A stretch of DNA of 64,000 nt from Rhizobium phaseoli. GTDB lineage: Bacteria; Pseudomonadota; Alphaproteobacteria; Rhizobiales; Rhizobiaceae. The stretch spans positions 124,001 through 188,000 of the forward strand of contig NZ_WUFT01000010.1 of assembly GCF_010668805.1 (NCBI RefSeq), in the 5' to 3' direction. Below, in pieces: positions 41,819-51,423 of this stretch. Both the position numbers and the translations under genes were made by a program. Position 1 is the stretch's first letter. The number at the start of each line of letters is the position of its first letter. The notes beneath the pieces were generated by a model, which was given only the letters and a program-made list of their open reading frames with translations, was not told the DNA's origin and ran no database searches.

Positions 41819-43369
41819 TTATTGAACGATCTTGCGCGGGCTTGCTGAATGTTCTCTGGCCACGGTATTCGAGCCATCGATTTCCTGAAGCAACACGTCG
41901 TAGCCCCAGAGATCGGCGAGATGTTGCAGGACGAGCCTGGTATCGGCTTCCTGAAGATAGCTGCCATTCATCATGATATGTTGCAGCAACAGGCGGCGGT
42001 CGCCGGCGAGGTCGACATCGACGATATCGATTGCCGGATCGGTCCAGCCGATATCGTATTCGCGGGAGAGCTGGCGGCGGATGCGCAAGTATCCGCGCTC
42101 ATTGTGGATCGCCGAAACCAGAACCCCTTCCGTCTGTTCCGGATCATCGTAGAGATGGAACAGACGCAACTGGCGGATCAGGTGCGGGCTCAGGAATTGG
42201 CTGATGAAACTCTCGTCCCGGTAATTGGCCCAGATGTCGCGCAGCACCGCCATTGCGTCGCCTCGCCCTGATATATCGGGGAACCAAGCGCGGTCTTCTT
42301 CCGTCGGCGTCGTGACGATCCTCTCGATATCCTGCATCATCGCAAAACCGAGCGCATAGGGATTGAAGCCCGAGAACCGGCGGTCGTCGTAGCTCGGCTG
42401 GAACACGACGTTGGAGTGGGACTTCAAGAATTCGAGGAAGTTGCCGTCGCTGATCTGCCCCCGTTCGTGAAGCCGGTTCATGATCTGGTAATGGACGAAG
42501 GTGGCGGTTCCCTCATTCATCACCTTGGTCTGCCGCTGCGGATGGAAATATTGTGCGACATGCCGGACGATGCGAAGGATCTCCCGCTGCCATGGCTGCA
42601 GCCGCGGCGCGGTTTTCTCGAGAAAATAGAGGATGTTGTCCTGCGGAAGGCCAAGCGCGGCGCGGCGCTTTTCCAAACCGCCGTCGCTCGCCTTTTTGGC
42701 CTTGCCGACGGGCACCGTTCGCCACAGATCGTTGAACATCTGCTCTTCGTGGGCGCGGCGCTCCTGCTGCCGCTTTTCCTCCTGGCGAAGGTCGATGGTC
42801 GTCTTGCCCGCATATCGATGCACCCCATGCGACATCAGCGCATGCGCCGCATCCAACGTCCGCTCGACCGCCGTTTCGCCATAACGTTCTTCGCAGCGGG
42901 TGATATAACCCTTGGCGAAGTCGAGGTAGTCGAGGATGCCCTCCGCATCGGTCCAGAGCTTGAAGAGATAATTGTTCTTGAAGAAATGGTTGTGGCCAAA
43001 GGCCGCGTGCGCGGTGACGAGCGTCTGCATCGTCGCCGTGTTCTCCTCCATCAGGTAGGAAATGCAGGGAGAGCTGTTGATGACGATCTCGTAGGCGAGG
43101 TCGCGCATGCCGCGGCGGTAGAAGGCTTCGTGATGCGCAAAGTGCTTACCGAAGGACCAATGGCGATAAAAGAGCGGCATACCAGTTGAGGAATAGGCAT
43201 CAAGCATCTGTTCAGAGGTAATGACTTCGATCTGGTTCGGATAGACGTCGAGGCCGAGTTCGCCGAGCGCGATCTCCTCGCAGGCGTCGTGGATACGCTG
43301 GAGCGTGGAAAAGTCCCAGTCCGCCCCCTCGAACAACAGCCGCTCCCTTGGCCTCATCGTCATGGTCAT
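41819..43369 (-). CDS. spoVR: SpoVR family protein (YcgB-like)
   Basis: 516 residues, typical length. 'LLFEGADWDFSTLQRIHDACEEIALGELGLDVYPNQIEVITSEQMLDAY' and 'MNEGTATFVHYQIMNRLHERG' are conserved SpoVR segments. Third gene of the operon: its ATG overlaps the stop of the DUF444 gene. In enterobacteria the equivalents (yeaG, yeaH, ycgB) respond to nutrient stress; the biochemical role of SpoVR is unknown. Confidence 0.94.
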   Translation of the reverse strand: MTMTMRPRERLLFEGADWDFSTLQRIHDACEEIALGELGLDVYPNQIEVITSEQMLDAYSSTGMPLFYRHWSFGKHFAHHEAFYRRGMRDLAYEIVINSSPCISYLMEENTATMQTLVTAHAAFGHNHFFKNNYLFKLWTDAEGILDYLDFAKGYITRCEERYGETAVERTLDAAHALMSHGVHRYAGKTTIDLRQEEKRQQERRAHEEQMFNDLWRTVPVGKAKKASDGGLEKRRAALGLPQDNILYFLEKTAPRLQPWQREILRIVRHVAQYFHPQRQTKVMNEGTATFVHYQIMNRLHERGQISDGNFLEFLKSHSNVVFQPSYDDRRFSGFNPYALGFAMMQDIERIVTTPTEEDRAWFPDISGRGDAMAVLRDIWANYRDESFISQFLSPHLIRQLRLFHLYDDPEQTEGVLVSAIHNERGYLRIRRQLSREYDIGWTDPAIDIVDVDLAGDRRLLLQHIMMNGSYLQEADTRLVLQHLADLWGYDVLLQEIDGSNTVAREHSASPRKIVQ

Positions 43370-44640
43370 GGCGTCACCCTCGACTGTGCATCACGCTTCT
43401 GGAAGAGATCGTGGAAAACAGGGAATATCTCGCCTCGCCGGCAGACCTTGCGCATCGAAAGCGGCAGCAGCTCTGAACGGATCCCGTCATAGAGCATCCA
43501 AAGCGGTGAACGGGATACGGAAGAATCGCCGCCTTCTTCGCCGACCTCGATATAGGCGAAGTACTGGCACAGTGGTAAAATCTCGCGCAGCAGCTGTCCG
43601 CTCAGGTTTCCGTCCGAATGGGCGTTGTCGCCGTCCGAGGCCTGGGCGCCATAGATGTTCCACTCTGCCGGATCGAAACGCGCAGCAATGATCCGACGCA
43701 TGGCGACAAGCGCGCTGGAGACCAGCGTGCCGCCGGTCGCCGGACCGTAGAAGAAGGTTTCCTCGTCGACTTCCTCGGCCTTGTCGGTATGGCGGATGAA
43801 GACGATCTCTACTTTCTTGTAGCGCTTCGACAGGAAAAGATAGAGCAGCAGGTAAAACCGCTTGGCAAGATCCTTCATGTGTTCCGACATGGAGCCGGAG
43901 ACGTCCATAAGGCAGAACATCACGGCTTTGGCCACAGGCTTCGGCTCGTTGTCGAAACGGCGATATCGCACGTCGAGCGGATCGATATAGGGAATGCGTC
44001 GGCTTTTTTCCGTCAGGGATTTGAGTTTTACCTCAAGCGCCAGGCGGCTCCCGTCGTCCTCGCATTCCTCGATCTGCCGCTGCAGGGCTTCGATCTCTTC
44101 GCGGCGCGGACGGTGAAGCGCGACGCGGCGCATCATCGCAAGCCTCGTCGTGCGACCGACGGCGATGTTGGACGGCGATCCGGAGACGGAATAGCCGGCC
44201 CGAACCGGAGTCTCCTCTTCCGTTTCGGCTAGACGCCGTTTGGCAAGGTCTGGAAGTTCCAGGTCATCGAGAAATACATCAAGGAATTCCTCCCGGGTGA
44301 GCACGAAGCGGAAACCGTCCTCACCATCGCCTTCGCCCGCATCTTTTGGCTTTCCGCCCCTCGCGCTCGGCGGCCGCGGAATGATGTCGCCTTCCACGAA
44401 AGCTCTGTTTCCCGGCAGGATGTGATCGGCGGTACCGCCGTCGCCCCTCCGAAGGCTCGGTTCGGCCATTCCGTCGATCGGCAGGCTGATCTCACCGCCG
44501 TCGAGCACATCGCGAATGTTTCGGTTTTGCAGAGAACGCTTTACCGCCTGCTGCACGGCACCTTTCATGCGCCGAAGAAACCGTTGCCGATTTTCGAGAC
44601 TTTTACCGCGCGGATTTAGCCGACGGTCGACAATGTGCAT
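43366..44640 (-). CDS. yeaH: DUF444 / YeaH family protein
   Basis: 424 residues. The basic N-terminus 'VDRRLNPRGKSLENRQRFLRR' and 'GMAEPSLRRGDGG' are family marks. A von Willebrand A-like segment contains 'VMFCLMDVSGSMSEHMKDLAKRFYLLLYLFL' (a MIDAS DxSxS motif) and 'IRHTDKAEEVDEETFFYGPATGGTLVSSAL'. It lies 12 bases after prkA and overlaps spoVR. It works with the PrkA kinase in stress adaptation according to enterobacterial data; the mechanism is not known. Confidence 0.95.
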   Translation of the reverse strand: MHIVDRRLNPRGKSLENRQRFLRRMKGAVQQAVKRSLQNRNIRDVLDGGEISLPIDGMAEPSLRRGDGGTADHILPGNRAFVEGDIIPRPPSARGGKPKDAGEGDGEDGFRFVLTREEFLDVFLDDLELPDLAKRRLAETEEETPVRAGYSVSGSPSNIAVGRTTRLAMMRRVALHRPRREEIEALQRQIEECEDDGSRLALEVKLKSLTEKSRRIPYIDPLDVRYRRFDNEPKPVAKAVMFCLMDVSGSMSEHMKDLAKRFYLLLYLFLSKRYKKVEIVFIRHTDKAEEVDEETFFYGPATGGTLVSSALVAMRRIIAARFDPAEWNIYGAQASDGDNAHSDGNLSGQLLREILPLCQYFAYIEVGEEGGDSSVSRSPLWMLYDGIRSELLPLSMRKVCRRGEIFPVFHDLFQKRDAQSRVTP

Positions 44641-44652
44641 ATTGGCTCCGCA

Positions 44653-46596
44653 TTAACTTGCCTGTTTGACGCGCATGTACCATTCGACGAGGCGCCGAAC
44701 CTGCCTCTCCGTGTAACCCCGCGCGGCCATGCGCGAGACGAATTCGCTATGCTTCTTTTCTGTTTCCGAGTCCTTCTTCGATCCAAAGGAAATGACCGGC
44801 AAAAGATCCTCGACCTGCGAGAACATACGCTTCTCGATCACTTCCCGGATCTTCTCGTAGCTTGTCCATGACGGATTTTTTCCGCCATTGGATGCCCGCG
44901 ACCTCAACGAGAACTTGACGATTTCGTTGCGGAAATCCTTCGGATTGGCAATGCCTGCCGGCTTTTCGATCTTCGTCAATTCCTGGTTGAGGAGCTCGCG
45001 GTCGAGCAGCTGGCCAGTATCGGGATCTTTGAAGTCTACGTCTTCGATCCAGGCATCGGCATAATCGACGTAGCGGTCGAACAGGTTCTGTCCGTAGTCC
45101 GCATAGGATTCAAGATAGGCCTTCTGGATCTCATTGCCAATGAACTCTGCATAACGTGGCGCAAGATCGACCTTGATGAATTCCAGATAGCGTTTCTCGA
45201 CATCGTCGGTAAACTGTTCGCGGCGGATCGCCTGTTCCAGCACATACATCAGATGGACAGGATCGGCGCCGATATCCGTTGTGTCGTGATTGAAGGTGGA
45301 GGCAAGCACCTTGAAGGCGAAGCGGGTCGATATGCCGTCCATACCCTCGTCGATGCCGGCAGCGTCCCGGTATTCCTGAACGCTGCGGGCGCGCGGGTCA
45401 GTTTCCTTCAGGCTCTCGCCGTCATAGGTGCGCATCTTCGAGAAGAACGTCGAGTTCTCGTGCTTGCGCAGCCGTGAAAGCACGGAAAAGCGGGCCAGCA
45501 TCTCAAGCGTTGCCGGGGCGCATGGCGTATCCGCCAGTTCCGATCCCTCGATCAGCTTCTCGTAGATCTTCTGCTCCTCCATCACCCTGAGGCAATAGGG
45601 CACCTTGATCACGCAGATGCGGTCGATGAAGGCCTCGTTGTTCTTGTTGGCTTTGAAAGTCTGCCATTCGGCTTCGTTCGAATGCGCAAGGACGATGCCC
45701 GAGAAAGGTATGGCGCCGATATTCTCGGAACCGATATAGTTCCCTTCCTGGGTCGCCGTCAGCAGCGGATGTAGCATCTTGATCGGCGCCTTGAACATCT
45801 CGACGAATTCAAGCACACCCTGATTGGCGCGGTTGAGCCCGCCGGAATAGCTGTAGGCATCGGGATCGTTCTGCGAGTAGGTCTCCAGCTTGCGGATGTC
45901 GACCTTGCCGACCAGCGACGAGATATCCTGATTGTTCTCGTCTCCGGGCTCGGTCTTGGCGATGGCGATCTGGCGCAACCGCGAAGGCTGAACTTTGACG
46001 ACACGGAAGCGGGAAATATCACCGCCGAAATCGTCGAGCCGCTTCAGGCACCATGGGCTCATCAGCCCGTTCAGACGCCGTAGCGGGATGCCGTATTGCT
46101 CCTGGAGCAGCGACCCCATCGTCTCCGGATCGAAAAGGTTGAGCGGACTTTCGAAAACGGGGCTGATCTCGTCGCCCGCCTTCAGCACATAGATCGGATG
46201 GACCTCCATCAACTGCTTCAGCCGCTCCGCTAAGGAGGACTTGCCGCCGCCGACCGGGCCGAGCAGATAGAGGATCTGCTTGCGCTCCTCAAGCCCCTGC
46301 GCCGCGTGCCGGAAGAAGGAAACGATGCGTTCGATCGTCTCTTCCATGCCGTGGAAACCGGTAAAGGCCGGATAGATCCGGATGGTCCTGTTCATGAAGA
46401 TCCGGCCGAGCCGCGTATCCCTCGCGGTGTCGACCATCTGCGGCTCGCCTATCGCGGAGAGCAGGCGCTCCGTCGCGTTGGCGTAGGCGATCGGGTCCTT
46501 TTTACAGAGATCGAGATACTCGGCCACCGACATATCGGTTTCGCGGCGCGCTTCGTAACTGCGCGTAAACGCATCGAATACGGATTCGTTCAGCAT
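44653..46596 (-). CDS. prkA: PrkA-type serine protein kinase (YeaG)
   Basis: About 647 residues from the ATG at 46596, with GGAGGG upstream. An AAA+ module comes first ('YLLGPVGGGKSSLAERLKQL' P-loop), with 'AHSNEAEWQTFKANKNNEAFIDRICVIKVPYCLRV', followed by the PrkA C-terminal kinase-like domain. The family phosphorylates proteins under nitrogen or carbon stress. First gene of prkA-yeaH-spoVR. Upstream lies a candidate GGAAC-type promoter, which would place the operon under the EcfG general stress sigma factor. Confidence 0.95.
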   Translation of the reverse strand: MLNESVFDAFTRSYEARRETDMSVAEYLDLCKKDPIAYANATERLLSAIGEPQMVDTARDTRLGRIFMNRTIRIYPAFTGFHGMEETIERIVSFFRHAAQGLEERKQILYLLGPVGGGKSSLAERLKQLMEVHPIYVLKAGDEISPVFESPLNLFDPETMGSLLQEQYGIPLRRLNGLMSPWCLKRLDDFGGDISRFRVVKVQPSRLRQIAIAKTEPGDENNQDISSLVGKVDIRKLETYSQNDPDAYSYSGGLNRANQGVLEFVEMFKAPIKMLHPLLTATQEGNYIGSENIGAIPFSGIVLAHSNEAEWQTFKANKNNEAFIDRICVIKVPYCLRVMEEQKIYEKLIEGSELADTPCAPATLEMLARFSVLSRLRKHENSTFFSKMRTYDGESLKETDPRARSVQEYRDAAGIDEGMDGISTRFAFKVLASTFNHDTTDIGADPVHLMYVLEQAIRREQFTDDVEKRYLEFIKVDLAPRYAEFIGNEIQKAYLESYADYGQNLFDRYVDYADAWIEDVDFKDPDTGQLLDRELLNQELTKIEKPAGIANPKDFRNEIVKFSLRSRASNGGKNPSWTSYEKIREVIEKRMFSQVEDLLPVISFGSKKDSETEKKHSEFVSRMAARGYTERQVRRLVEWYMRVKQAS

Positions 46597-46637
46597 GGGC
46601 CCTCCATTAAGGTTATGCCGCAGGCTCAAAGTCGTAT

Positions 46638-46663
46638 AACCATCGAGATGGCTACGACGTTCC
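46638..46663 (-). promoter_or_regulatory. candidate EcfG (general stress) promoter of prkA
   Basis: Minus-strand GGAAC at 46659-46663, 17 bases, then GGTT ending at 46638. The rhizobial EcfG/RpoE2 consensus is GGAAC-N16-17-CGTT, or GGAAC-N18-19-TT, so it fits except for one base. It is about 40 bases upstream of the prkA start codon. A short motif like this can also occur by chance. Confidence 0.45.
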
Positions 46664-47003
46664 TAAGAATCAATAATTTCGTAGGTATATTCGACGCTCA
46701 CCGGCTGTTTCTTGCAACGCACAAAAACGTGCATGCACCGGTTATTTTTACTCTACGAAACTGTTTCTCATTATAGTTGAAAAAAGCACCCCCGCGGTAT
46801 CAGCACATTTCGCGACGTGACAGAAAGATGAAAAGGGTGTGCAATGTCGGCCGTGATTCGAGTTCCGGAAAAATCGACGATTGGCAGCCAAATCTGCGCA
46901 GAGTCGATGCTGGACAGCATGTGCCGATCGATGCCCGAGATGGTGGAAACGGCCGCATGCCGGCCGTGAGTCAATCGTTCGAATCATTTGCCGCCGGCGA
47001 AAT
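46664..47003. other. intergenic region between prkA and the VOC gene
   Basis: About 340 bases of lower GC without a convincing frame. It contains short palindromes such as ACGTTTTTGTGCGT and GCATGC near 46720-46736, and nothing recognisable as an RNA gene. Confidence 0.4.
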
Positions 47004-47480
47004 TCAGCCGTTGAATGCCTTCTCCAGCGCGGCGACATCGATCTTGACCATACCAAGCATTACCTCGGTCACGCGCTTGGCCCGCTCGCGGTCGTTGTCG
47101 GCGATCATCTCGGAAAGCATGCGCGGCACGATCTGCCAGGAAAGTCCCCAGCGGTCTTTCAGCCAGCCGCAGGCCTCCGGCGTGCCGCAATTGGCGAGGA
47201 ATGCTTCCCAGACCCGATCGATCTCGGCCTGGCTTTCCAGGAAGATCGCGATCGAGAAGGAATGGTTGAAGCTGTCCAGCGGGCCGGCCTTCATCGCCAG
47301 GAAGGCCTGGTTGCCGAGCGTGAACTCGATCAGCTCGACGCTGCCGGGAGGCCCGCTCGGTGTTTCCGCCGGAAGAATGGTGCTGCGGCCGATCCCGGAA
47401 TCCGGGATAATGGACACATAGAATTCGACGGCTTCGCGTGCTTCCTCCGCGAACCAGAGATTTGAAACGACCTTCGCCAT
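47004..47480 (-). CDS. VOC family protein (PhnB / 3-demethylubiquinone methyltransferase-like)
   Basis: 158 residues from the ATG at 47480, set by a strong CAAGGAGG site. 'NLWFAEEAREAVEFYVSIIPDSGIG' and 'CGWLKDRWGLSWQIVPRMLSEMIAD' are typical of the PF06983 group of PhnB-like VOC proteins. Despite the family name, these are not proven methyltransferases. Single gene divergent from the UvrD helicase. Confidence 0.9.
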   Translation of the reverse strand: MAKVVSNLWFAEEAREAVEFYVSIIPDSGIGRSTILPAETPSGPPGSVELIEFTLGNQAFLAMKAGPLDSFNHSFSIAIFLESQAEIDRVWEAFLANCGTPEACGWLKDRWGLSWQIVPRMLSEMIADNDRERAKRVTEVMLGMVKIDVAALEKAFNG

Positions 47481-47708
47481 GATACAGCCTCCTTGTTGAC
47501 GGTTGACCCGGACCACTGTCCGATGATCCAAGGACGCCCGGCCGGCGCGGGTTCCGACAGAGAACGGCTGAAATTTTTCCGTGATGTAGTAGCGGTCGCG
47601 CGCCGCGGCCTTGCCGCCATGCGCAAACCCCTGGGATAGCGGAGGCTTGGGAATGAAAGCAGAACATCTTTTCTGGTCTTTCCTTCCCGAATCACTACAT
47701 TACGCGCC

Positions 47709-50186
47709 ATGAGCAATAGTTTCGACGATATTCCCTTCTTCGACGAAGAGCCGGGCGAGATGGCGCGCAAGCCGCAGCCGCCTGCCGGGCCCGCCGGAAG
47801 GGCGCCCGCCACCGGTGGCATTGCCGCCCGCGCCATGGCCGCCCGCGACGGCGGCAGCCGGCCGGACTATCTTACCGGGCTGAACCCCGAGCAGACCGAA
47901 GCCGTCGAAACCCTGGAAGGCCCGGTCCTCGTGCTTGCCGGCGCCGGCACCGGCAAGACGCGCGTGCTGACGACCCGCATTGCCCATATCCTCAATACCG
48001 GCCGCGCCTTCCCCTCGCAGATCCTCGCCGTCACCTTCACCAACAAGGCGGCCCGCGAGATGAAGGAGCGCATCGCGCTGCTGGTCGGCGGCGCCGTCGA
48101 AGGCATGCCCTGGCTCGGCACCTTCCACTCGATCGGCGTCAAGCTTTTGCGCCGCCATGGCGAGCTCGTCGGCCTGCGCTCCGATTTCACCATTCTCGAC
48201 ACAGACGACGTCGTCCGCCTGATCAAGCAGCTGATCCAGGCCGAGGGCCTCGACGATAAGCGGTGGCCGGCCAAGCAGTTCGCCGGCATGATCGACACCT
48301 GGAAGAACAAGGGGCTCGGCCCGGCCGATATCCCCGAGGGCGACGCCCGTGCCTTTGCCAACGGCCGCGGCCGCGATCTTTATTTCGCCTATCAGGCGCG
48401 CCTGACGACGCTGAACGCCTGCGACTTCGGCGACCTGCTGATGCATCCAATCGCGATCTTCCGCAAGAACCCTGATCTCCTGAAGGAATATCACGGCCGC
48501 TTCCGCTATATCCTCGTCGACGAGTACCAGGACACCAACACCGCTCAATATATGTGGCTCCGGCTCCTCGCCCAGCGCGCCAAGGGCGAGAAGCAGAACG
48601 TCTGCTGCGTCGGCGACGACGACCAATCGATCTATGGCTGGCGCGGCGCCGAGGTCGACAACATCCTGCGCTTCGAAAAGGATTTCCCCGGCGCCAAGGT
48701 CATCAAGCTCGAGCGCAACTACCGCTCGACCGAACATATTCTCGGGGCTGCCGCCCATCTGATCGCCCATAATGAAGGGCGCCTTGGCAAGACGCTGTTT
48801 ACCGACCGCTCCGATCCAAACGACGTCAAGGTGCAGGTCCACGCCTCTTGGGATTCGGAGGAGGAAGCCCGCGCCATCGGCGAGGAAATCGAGCAGCTTC
48901 AGCGCGGTAAGCATCTGCTGAACGACATGGCGATCCTCGTGCGCGCCTCTTTCCAGATGCGCGAATTTGAAGACCGCTTCGTCACCCTCGGCCTCAATTA
49001 CCGCGTCATCGGCGGCCCACGCTTCTACGAGCGCCTGGAGATCCGCGATGCCATGGCCTATTTCCGCATGGTCGCCCAGCCCGCCGACGACCTGGCCTTC
49101 GAACGCATCGTCAACACGCCGAAGCGCGGTCTCGGCGATACGACGGTGCGCGCGCTGCATGACTACGCACGCGCCCGCGATATCCCGATGCTTGCGGCAG
49201 CCGCCGACATCATCGAGACGGACGAGCTGAAGCCGAAGGCGCGAAAGGCGCTCTTCGATGTGATTCAATCTTTTCGCCGGTGGCAGGAACTGCTTGAAAA
49301 CACACCGCATACCGAACTTGCCGAGCAGATCCTCGAAGAGTCCGGCTACACCGACATGTGGAAGAACGACAAGAGTGCCGAAGCCCCTGGCCGCCTCGAG
49401 AACCTCAAGGAACTCATCCGCTCGATGGAAAGCTTCGAGTCGATGCGCGGCTTCCTCGAGCACGTCTCGCTGGTCATGGATGCCGAGACCAACGAGAACC
49501 TCGATGCCGTCTCGATCATGACGCTACACTCGGCCAAGGGGCTGGAATTCGACACCGTCTTCCTCCCCGGCTGGGAAGAAGGCCTCTTCCCGCATCAGCG
49601 CGCGCTAGATGAAAGCGGCCGCGCCGGCCTGGAGGAGGAACGTCGCCTTGCCTATGTCGGCATCACCCGCGCCAAACACCGCTGCCACATCTGGTTCGTC
49701 TCCAACCGGCGCATCCACGGCCTCTGGCAATCGACCCTGCCCTCGCGTTTCCTCGACGAACTGCCGGAAACCCATGTCGAGGTTGCCGAAATGGAGCAGA
49801 GCTATGGTGGGTACGGCCGCGGCGGCTACGGCCAGTCCCGCTTCGACAAGGCAGAACCCTTCGCCAATTCCTATTCCACCCCCGGCTGGAAACGCGCCCA
49901 GGCCAACAAGACCGACGCCACGCGCGACAATTGGGGCTCCCGCTCCGGCCACGCCGTCGAACGCATCGGCTATGGCGAAAGCGGCCCGAAGGGGCGCACG
50001 ATCGAAGGCGAACTGGTGGCAAAATCCACCTCGTCGGAACCGTCGAGGTTCACGCTCGGCGACCGCGTATTCCATCTGAAATTCGGCAACGGCAACATCA
50101 CCGGCATCGAGGGCAACAAGCTGACGATCGAGTTCGACCGGGCTGGACAGAAGCGGGTACTGGACGGGTTCGTCGAGCGCGTCTGA
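47709..50186 (+). CDS. uvrD: UvrD/PcrA-type ATP-dependent DNA helicase
   Basis: 825 residues. SF1A helicase motifs in order: Q-motif 'LNPEQTEAVETLEGP', Walker A 'AGAGTGKTRVLTTRI', Ia 'TFTNKAAREMKERI', II 'VDEYQDTN', III 'GDDDQSIYGWRGA', IV 'LERNYRSTE', V 'TLHSAKGLEFDTVFLPGWEEGLFPH', VI 'RLAYVGITRAKHR'. A 200-residue Gly/Tyr-rich linker and a C-terminal Tudor-like domain ('RFTLGDRVFHLKFGNGNITGIEGNKLTIEFD'), which binds RNA polymerase in PcrA/UvrD, complete it. 3'-5' helicase for excision and mismatch repair. Additional residues 15-45 before the Q motif are Pro/Ala-rich. Confidence 0.95.
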   Translation: MSNSFDDIPFFDEEPGEMARKPQPPAGPAGRAPATGGIAARAMAARDGGSRPDYLTGLNPEQTEAVETLEGPVLVLAGAGTGKTRVLTTRIAHILNTGRAFPSQILAVTFTNKAAREMKERIALLVGGAVEGMPWLGTFHSIGVKLLRRHGELVGLRSDFTILDTDDVVRLIKQLIQAEGLDDKRWPAKQFAGMIDTWKNKGLGPADIPEGDARAFANGRGRDLYFAYQARLTTLNACDFGDLLMHPIAIFRKNPDLLKEYHGRFRYILVDEYQDTNTAQYMWLRLLAQRAKGEKQNVCCVGDDDQSIYGWRGAEVDNILRFEKDFPGAKVIKLERNYRSTEHILGAAAHLIAHNEGRLGKTLFTDRSDPNDVKVQVHASWDSEEEARAIGEEIEQLQRGKHLLNDMAILVRASFQMREFEDRFVTLGLNYRVIGGPRFYERLEIRDAMAYFRMVAQPADDLAFERIVNTPKRGLGDTTVRALHDYARARDIPMLAAAADIIETDELKPKARKALFDVIQSFRRWQELLENTPHTELAEQILEESGYTDMWKNDKSAEAPGRLENLKELIRSMESFESMRGFLEHVSLVMDAETNENLDAVSIMTLHSAKGLEFDTVFLPGWEEGLFPHQRALDESGRAGLEEERRLAYVGITRAKHRCHIWFVSNRRIHGLWQSTLPSRFLDELPETHVEVAEMEQSYGGYGRGGYGQSRFDKAEPFANSYSTPGWKRAQANKTDATRDNWGSRSGHAVERIGYGESGPKGRTIEGELVAKSTSSEPSRFTLGDRVFHLKFGNGNITGIEGNKLTIEFDRAGQKRVLDGFVERV

Positions 50187-50213
50187 CGTCGCGTCAGCTT
50201 GGCGGGAAAACGC

Positions 50214-50561
50214 TCACCCGAGCATCCGCATCCTTCCAAGACCGAGGATATCATTGACGAGGGCGATGCCGATCCCCGCGGCGACGACTCCCAATCCGAT
50301 TAGAAAGAGCCGGCGCGACCGATCGTATTTGACGGCGATGAGGGAATCGCGCGCCAGCAAATCGGCGAAGACCTTCACCTGAATGGCTATGCCGATGGTC
50401 AGGAACAGCATCGGCAGGATATCGATGCGGCTCCAGTCATTGGGATTGGAAACCCAGACGCTGACGAAATTAAGGGAGAAACCGAGGATGATCCCGGTCG
50501 CCGTCAGCGATCCGTTGCGGAACGTCGCATCGATCTTCTCGTTCGGCTCTGGCTCGGACAT
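50214..50561 (-). CDS. small integral membrane protein of unknown family
   Basis: About 115 residues from the ATG at 50561 (product MSEPEPNEKID...); a longer start at 50639 is less likely. Three hydrophobic segments: 'TATGIILGFSLNFVSVWV', 'IDILPMLFLTIGIAIQVKVFADLL' and 'LFLIGLGVVAAGIGIALVNDIL'. I do not recognise a named family. Convergent with uvrD, 27 bases away. No functional guess is justified. Confidence 0.7.
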   Translation of the reverse strand: MSEPEPNEKIDATFRNGSLTATGIILGFSLNFVSVWVSNPNDWSRIDILPMLFLTIGIAIQVKVFADLLARDSLIAVKYDRSRRLFLIGLGVVAAGIGIALVNDILGLGRMRMLG

Positions 50562-50925
50562 GTTTTCGCTTCCGGCTTGCGTCTGAGCAAGAAAGGCAGA
50601 AATCGCGGCCGGGAGCAAGATCGCCCTCGCATCGCGCATCCGGAAGGGCGGGCGAAAATGCTGTCGCGACGGAGAACCGGCGCAGCACTCAACGCCCTTT
50701 CCGCGAGCCCCGCCAGCGCGATCTCATGGGATCGCCGGCACAGAACTCTGTTCGACAGAATCCATCTGTTGATAAAAACACAACAATTCCAACAGGATAT
50801 TTTTCGTAACCGAAAAGTTAACGTGTCAAAACGTCGCTTTGACGCTTTCTGCAAATCAGCTTAGCTCGGAAGCTGCCCGTCCATGAAAGGCGGGCTTCAC
50901 GACGAACTTTTTAAAGGAGGTTCAA
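50562..50925. other. intergenic region upstream of the EF-hand gene
   Basis: 364 bases. The right part is AT-rich (TTGATAAAAACACAACAATT near 50768) and may hold the EF-hand promoter. A GCCCG/CGGGC hairpin lies at about 50876-50893, and a full anti-Shine-Dalgarno match AAAGGAGGTT is at 50912-50921. No other gene is seen. Confidence 0.5.
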
Positions 50926-51423
50926 GTGACCAGTGTTTCATCTCTCGGCAGCACATTGACTCAGTACCAGTCTCCGCTCTCCAGTCTCGACAAGAATGGC
51001 GACGGCGTCATTTCGCCAGACGAGCTCGCCGCCGCATCACAGTCCTCGACGTCAGGCAAGACCGCGACTGACGGCGATAGCGACGACAGCAGCACCGATA
51101 TCGCCAAGAAGATCACCGCCGACATCCTGTCTCTCATGCTGTCCTTGCAGAAGACCGACGGCAGCGACGATCATGGCGACGGCAGCGATCAGAGCGACGA
51201 TTCCAAGGGGGTCTTCGCCGCAATGGATACCAATGGCGACGGCAAGTTGACCGAGTCCGAATTCCTCGCCGCCGATCCGAGCAAAATCAATGCGTCGGGC
51301 GATAGCGATCCGCTCCTCACCAAAGTGCTGAGCGACATGCAGACGGCTCTCCAGGCCCACCGCAATACCTACGGCGCTTCCGCCGCAGCAAGTGATCCCG
51401 CCGACGACGTGACCTCGGCGTAG
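50926..51423 (+). CDS. EF-hand calcium-binding protein
   Basis: About 165 residues from a GTG at 50926 directly after a perfect AAAGGAGGTT ribosome site. Two canonical EF-hand loops: 'DKNGDGVISPDE' near residues 22-33 and 'DTNGDGKLTESE' near 100-111, with Ca-coordinating Asp/Asn/Glu in place. Between them is an acidic Ser/Asp/Thr-rich spacer and one amphipathic helix ('ADILSLMLSLQK'). There is no signal peptide or membrane segment. Rhizobia have several such EF-hand proteins of unknown role, some exported by type I systems. Confidence 0.88.
   Translation: MTSVSSLGSTLTQYQSPLSSLDKNGDGVISPDELAAASQSSTSGKTATDGDSDDSSTDIAKKITADILSLMLSLQKTDGSDDHGDGSDQSDDSKGVFAAMDTNGDGKLTESEFLAADPSKINASGDSDPLLTKVLSDMQTALQAHRNTYGASAAASDPADDVTSA

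Noticed and set aside
47700..49463. 587-codon frame on the minus strand opposite uvrD
   Set aside because: Antisense shadow of a gene with all helicase motifs; no ribosome site and no family resemblance.
50519..50543. perfect EcfG-like motif GGAAC-N16-CGTT on the plus strand
   Set aside because: It lies inside the small membrane-protein gene, antisense, 380 bases from the next plus-strand gene. About one such match is expected by chance in 64 kb.
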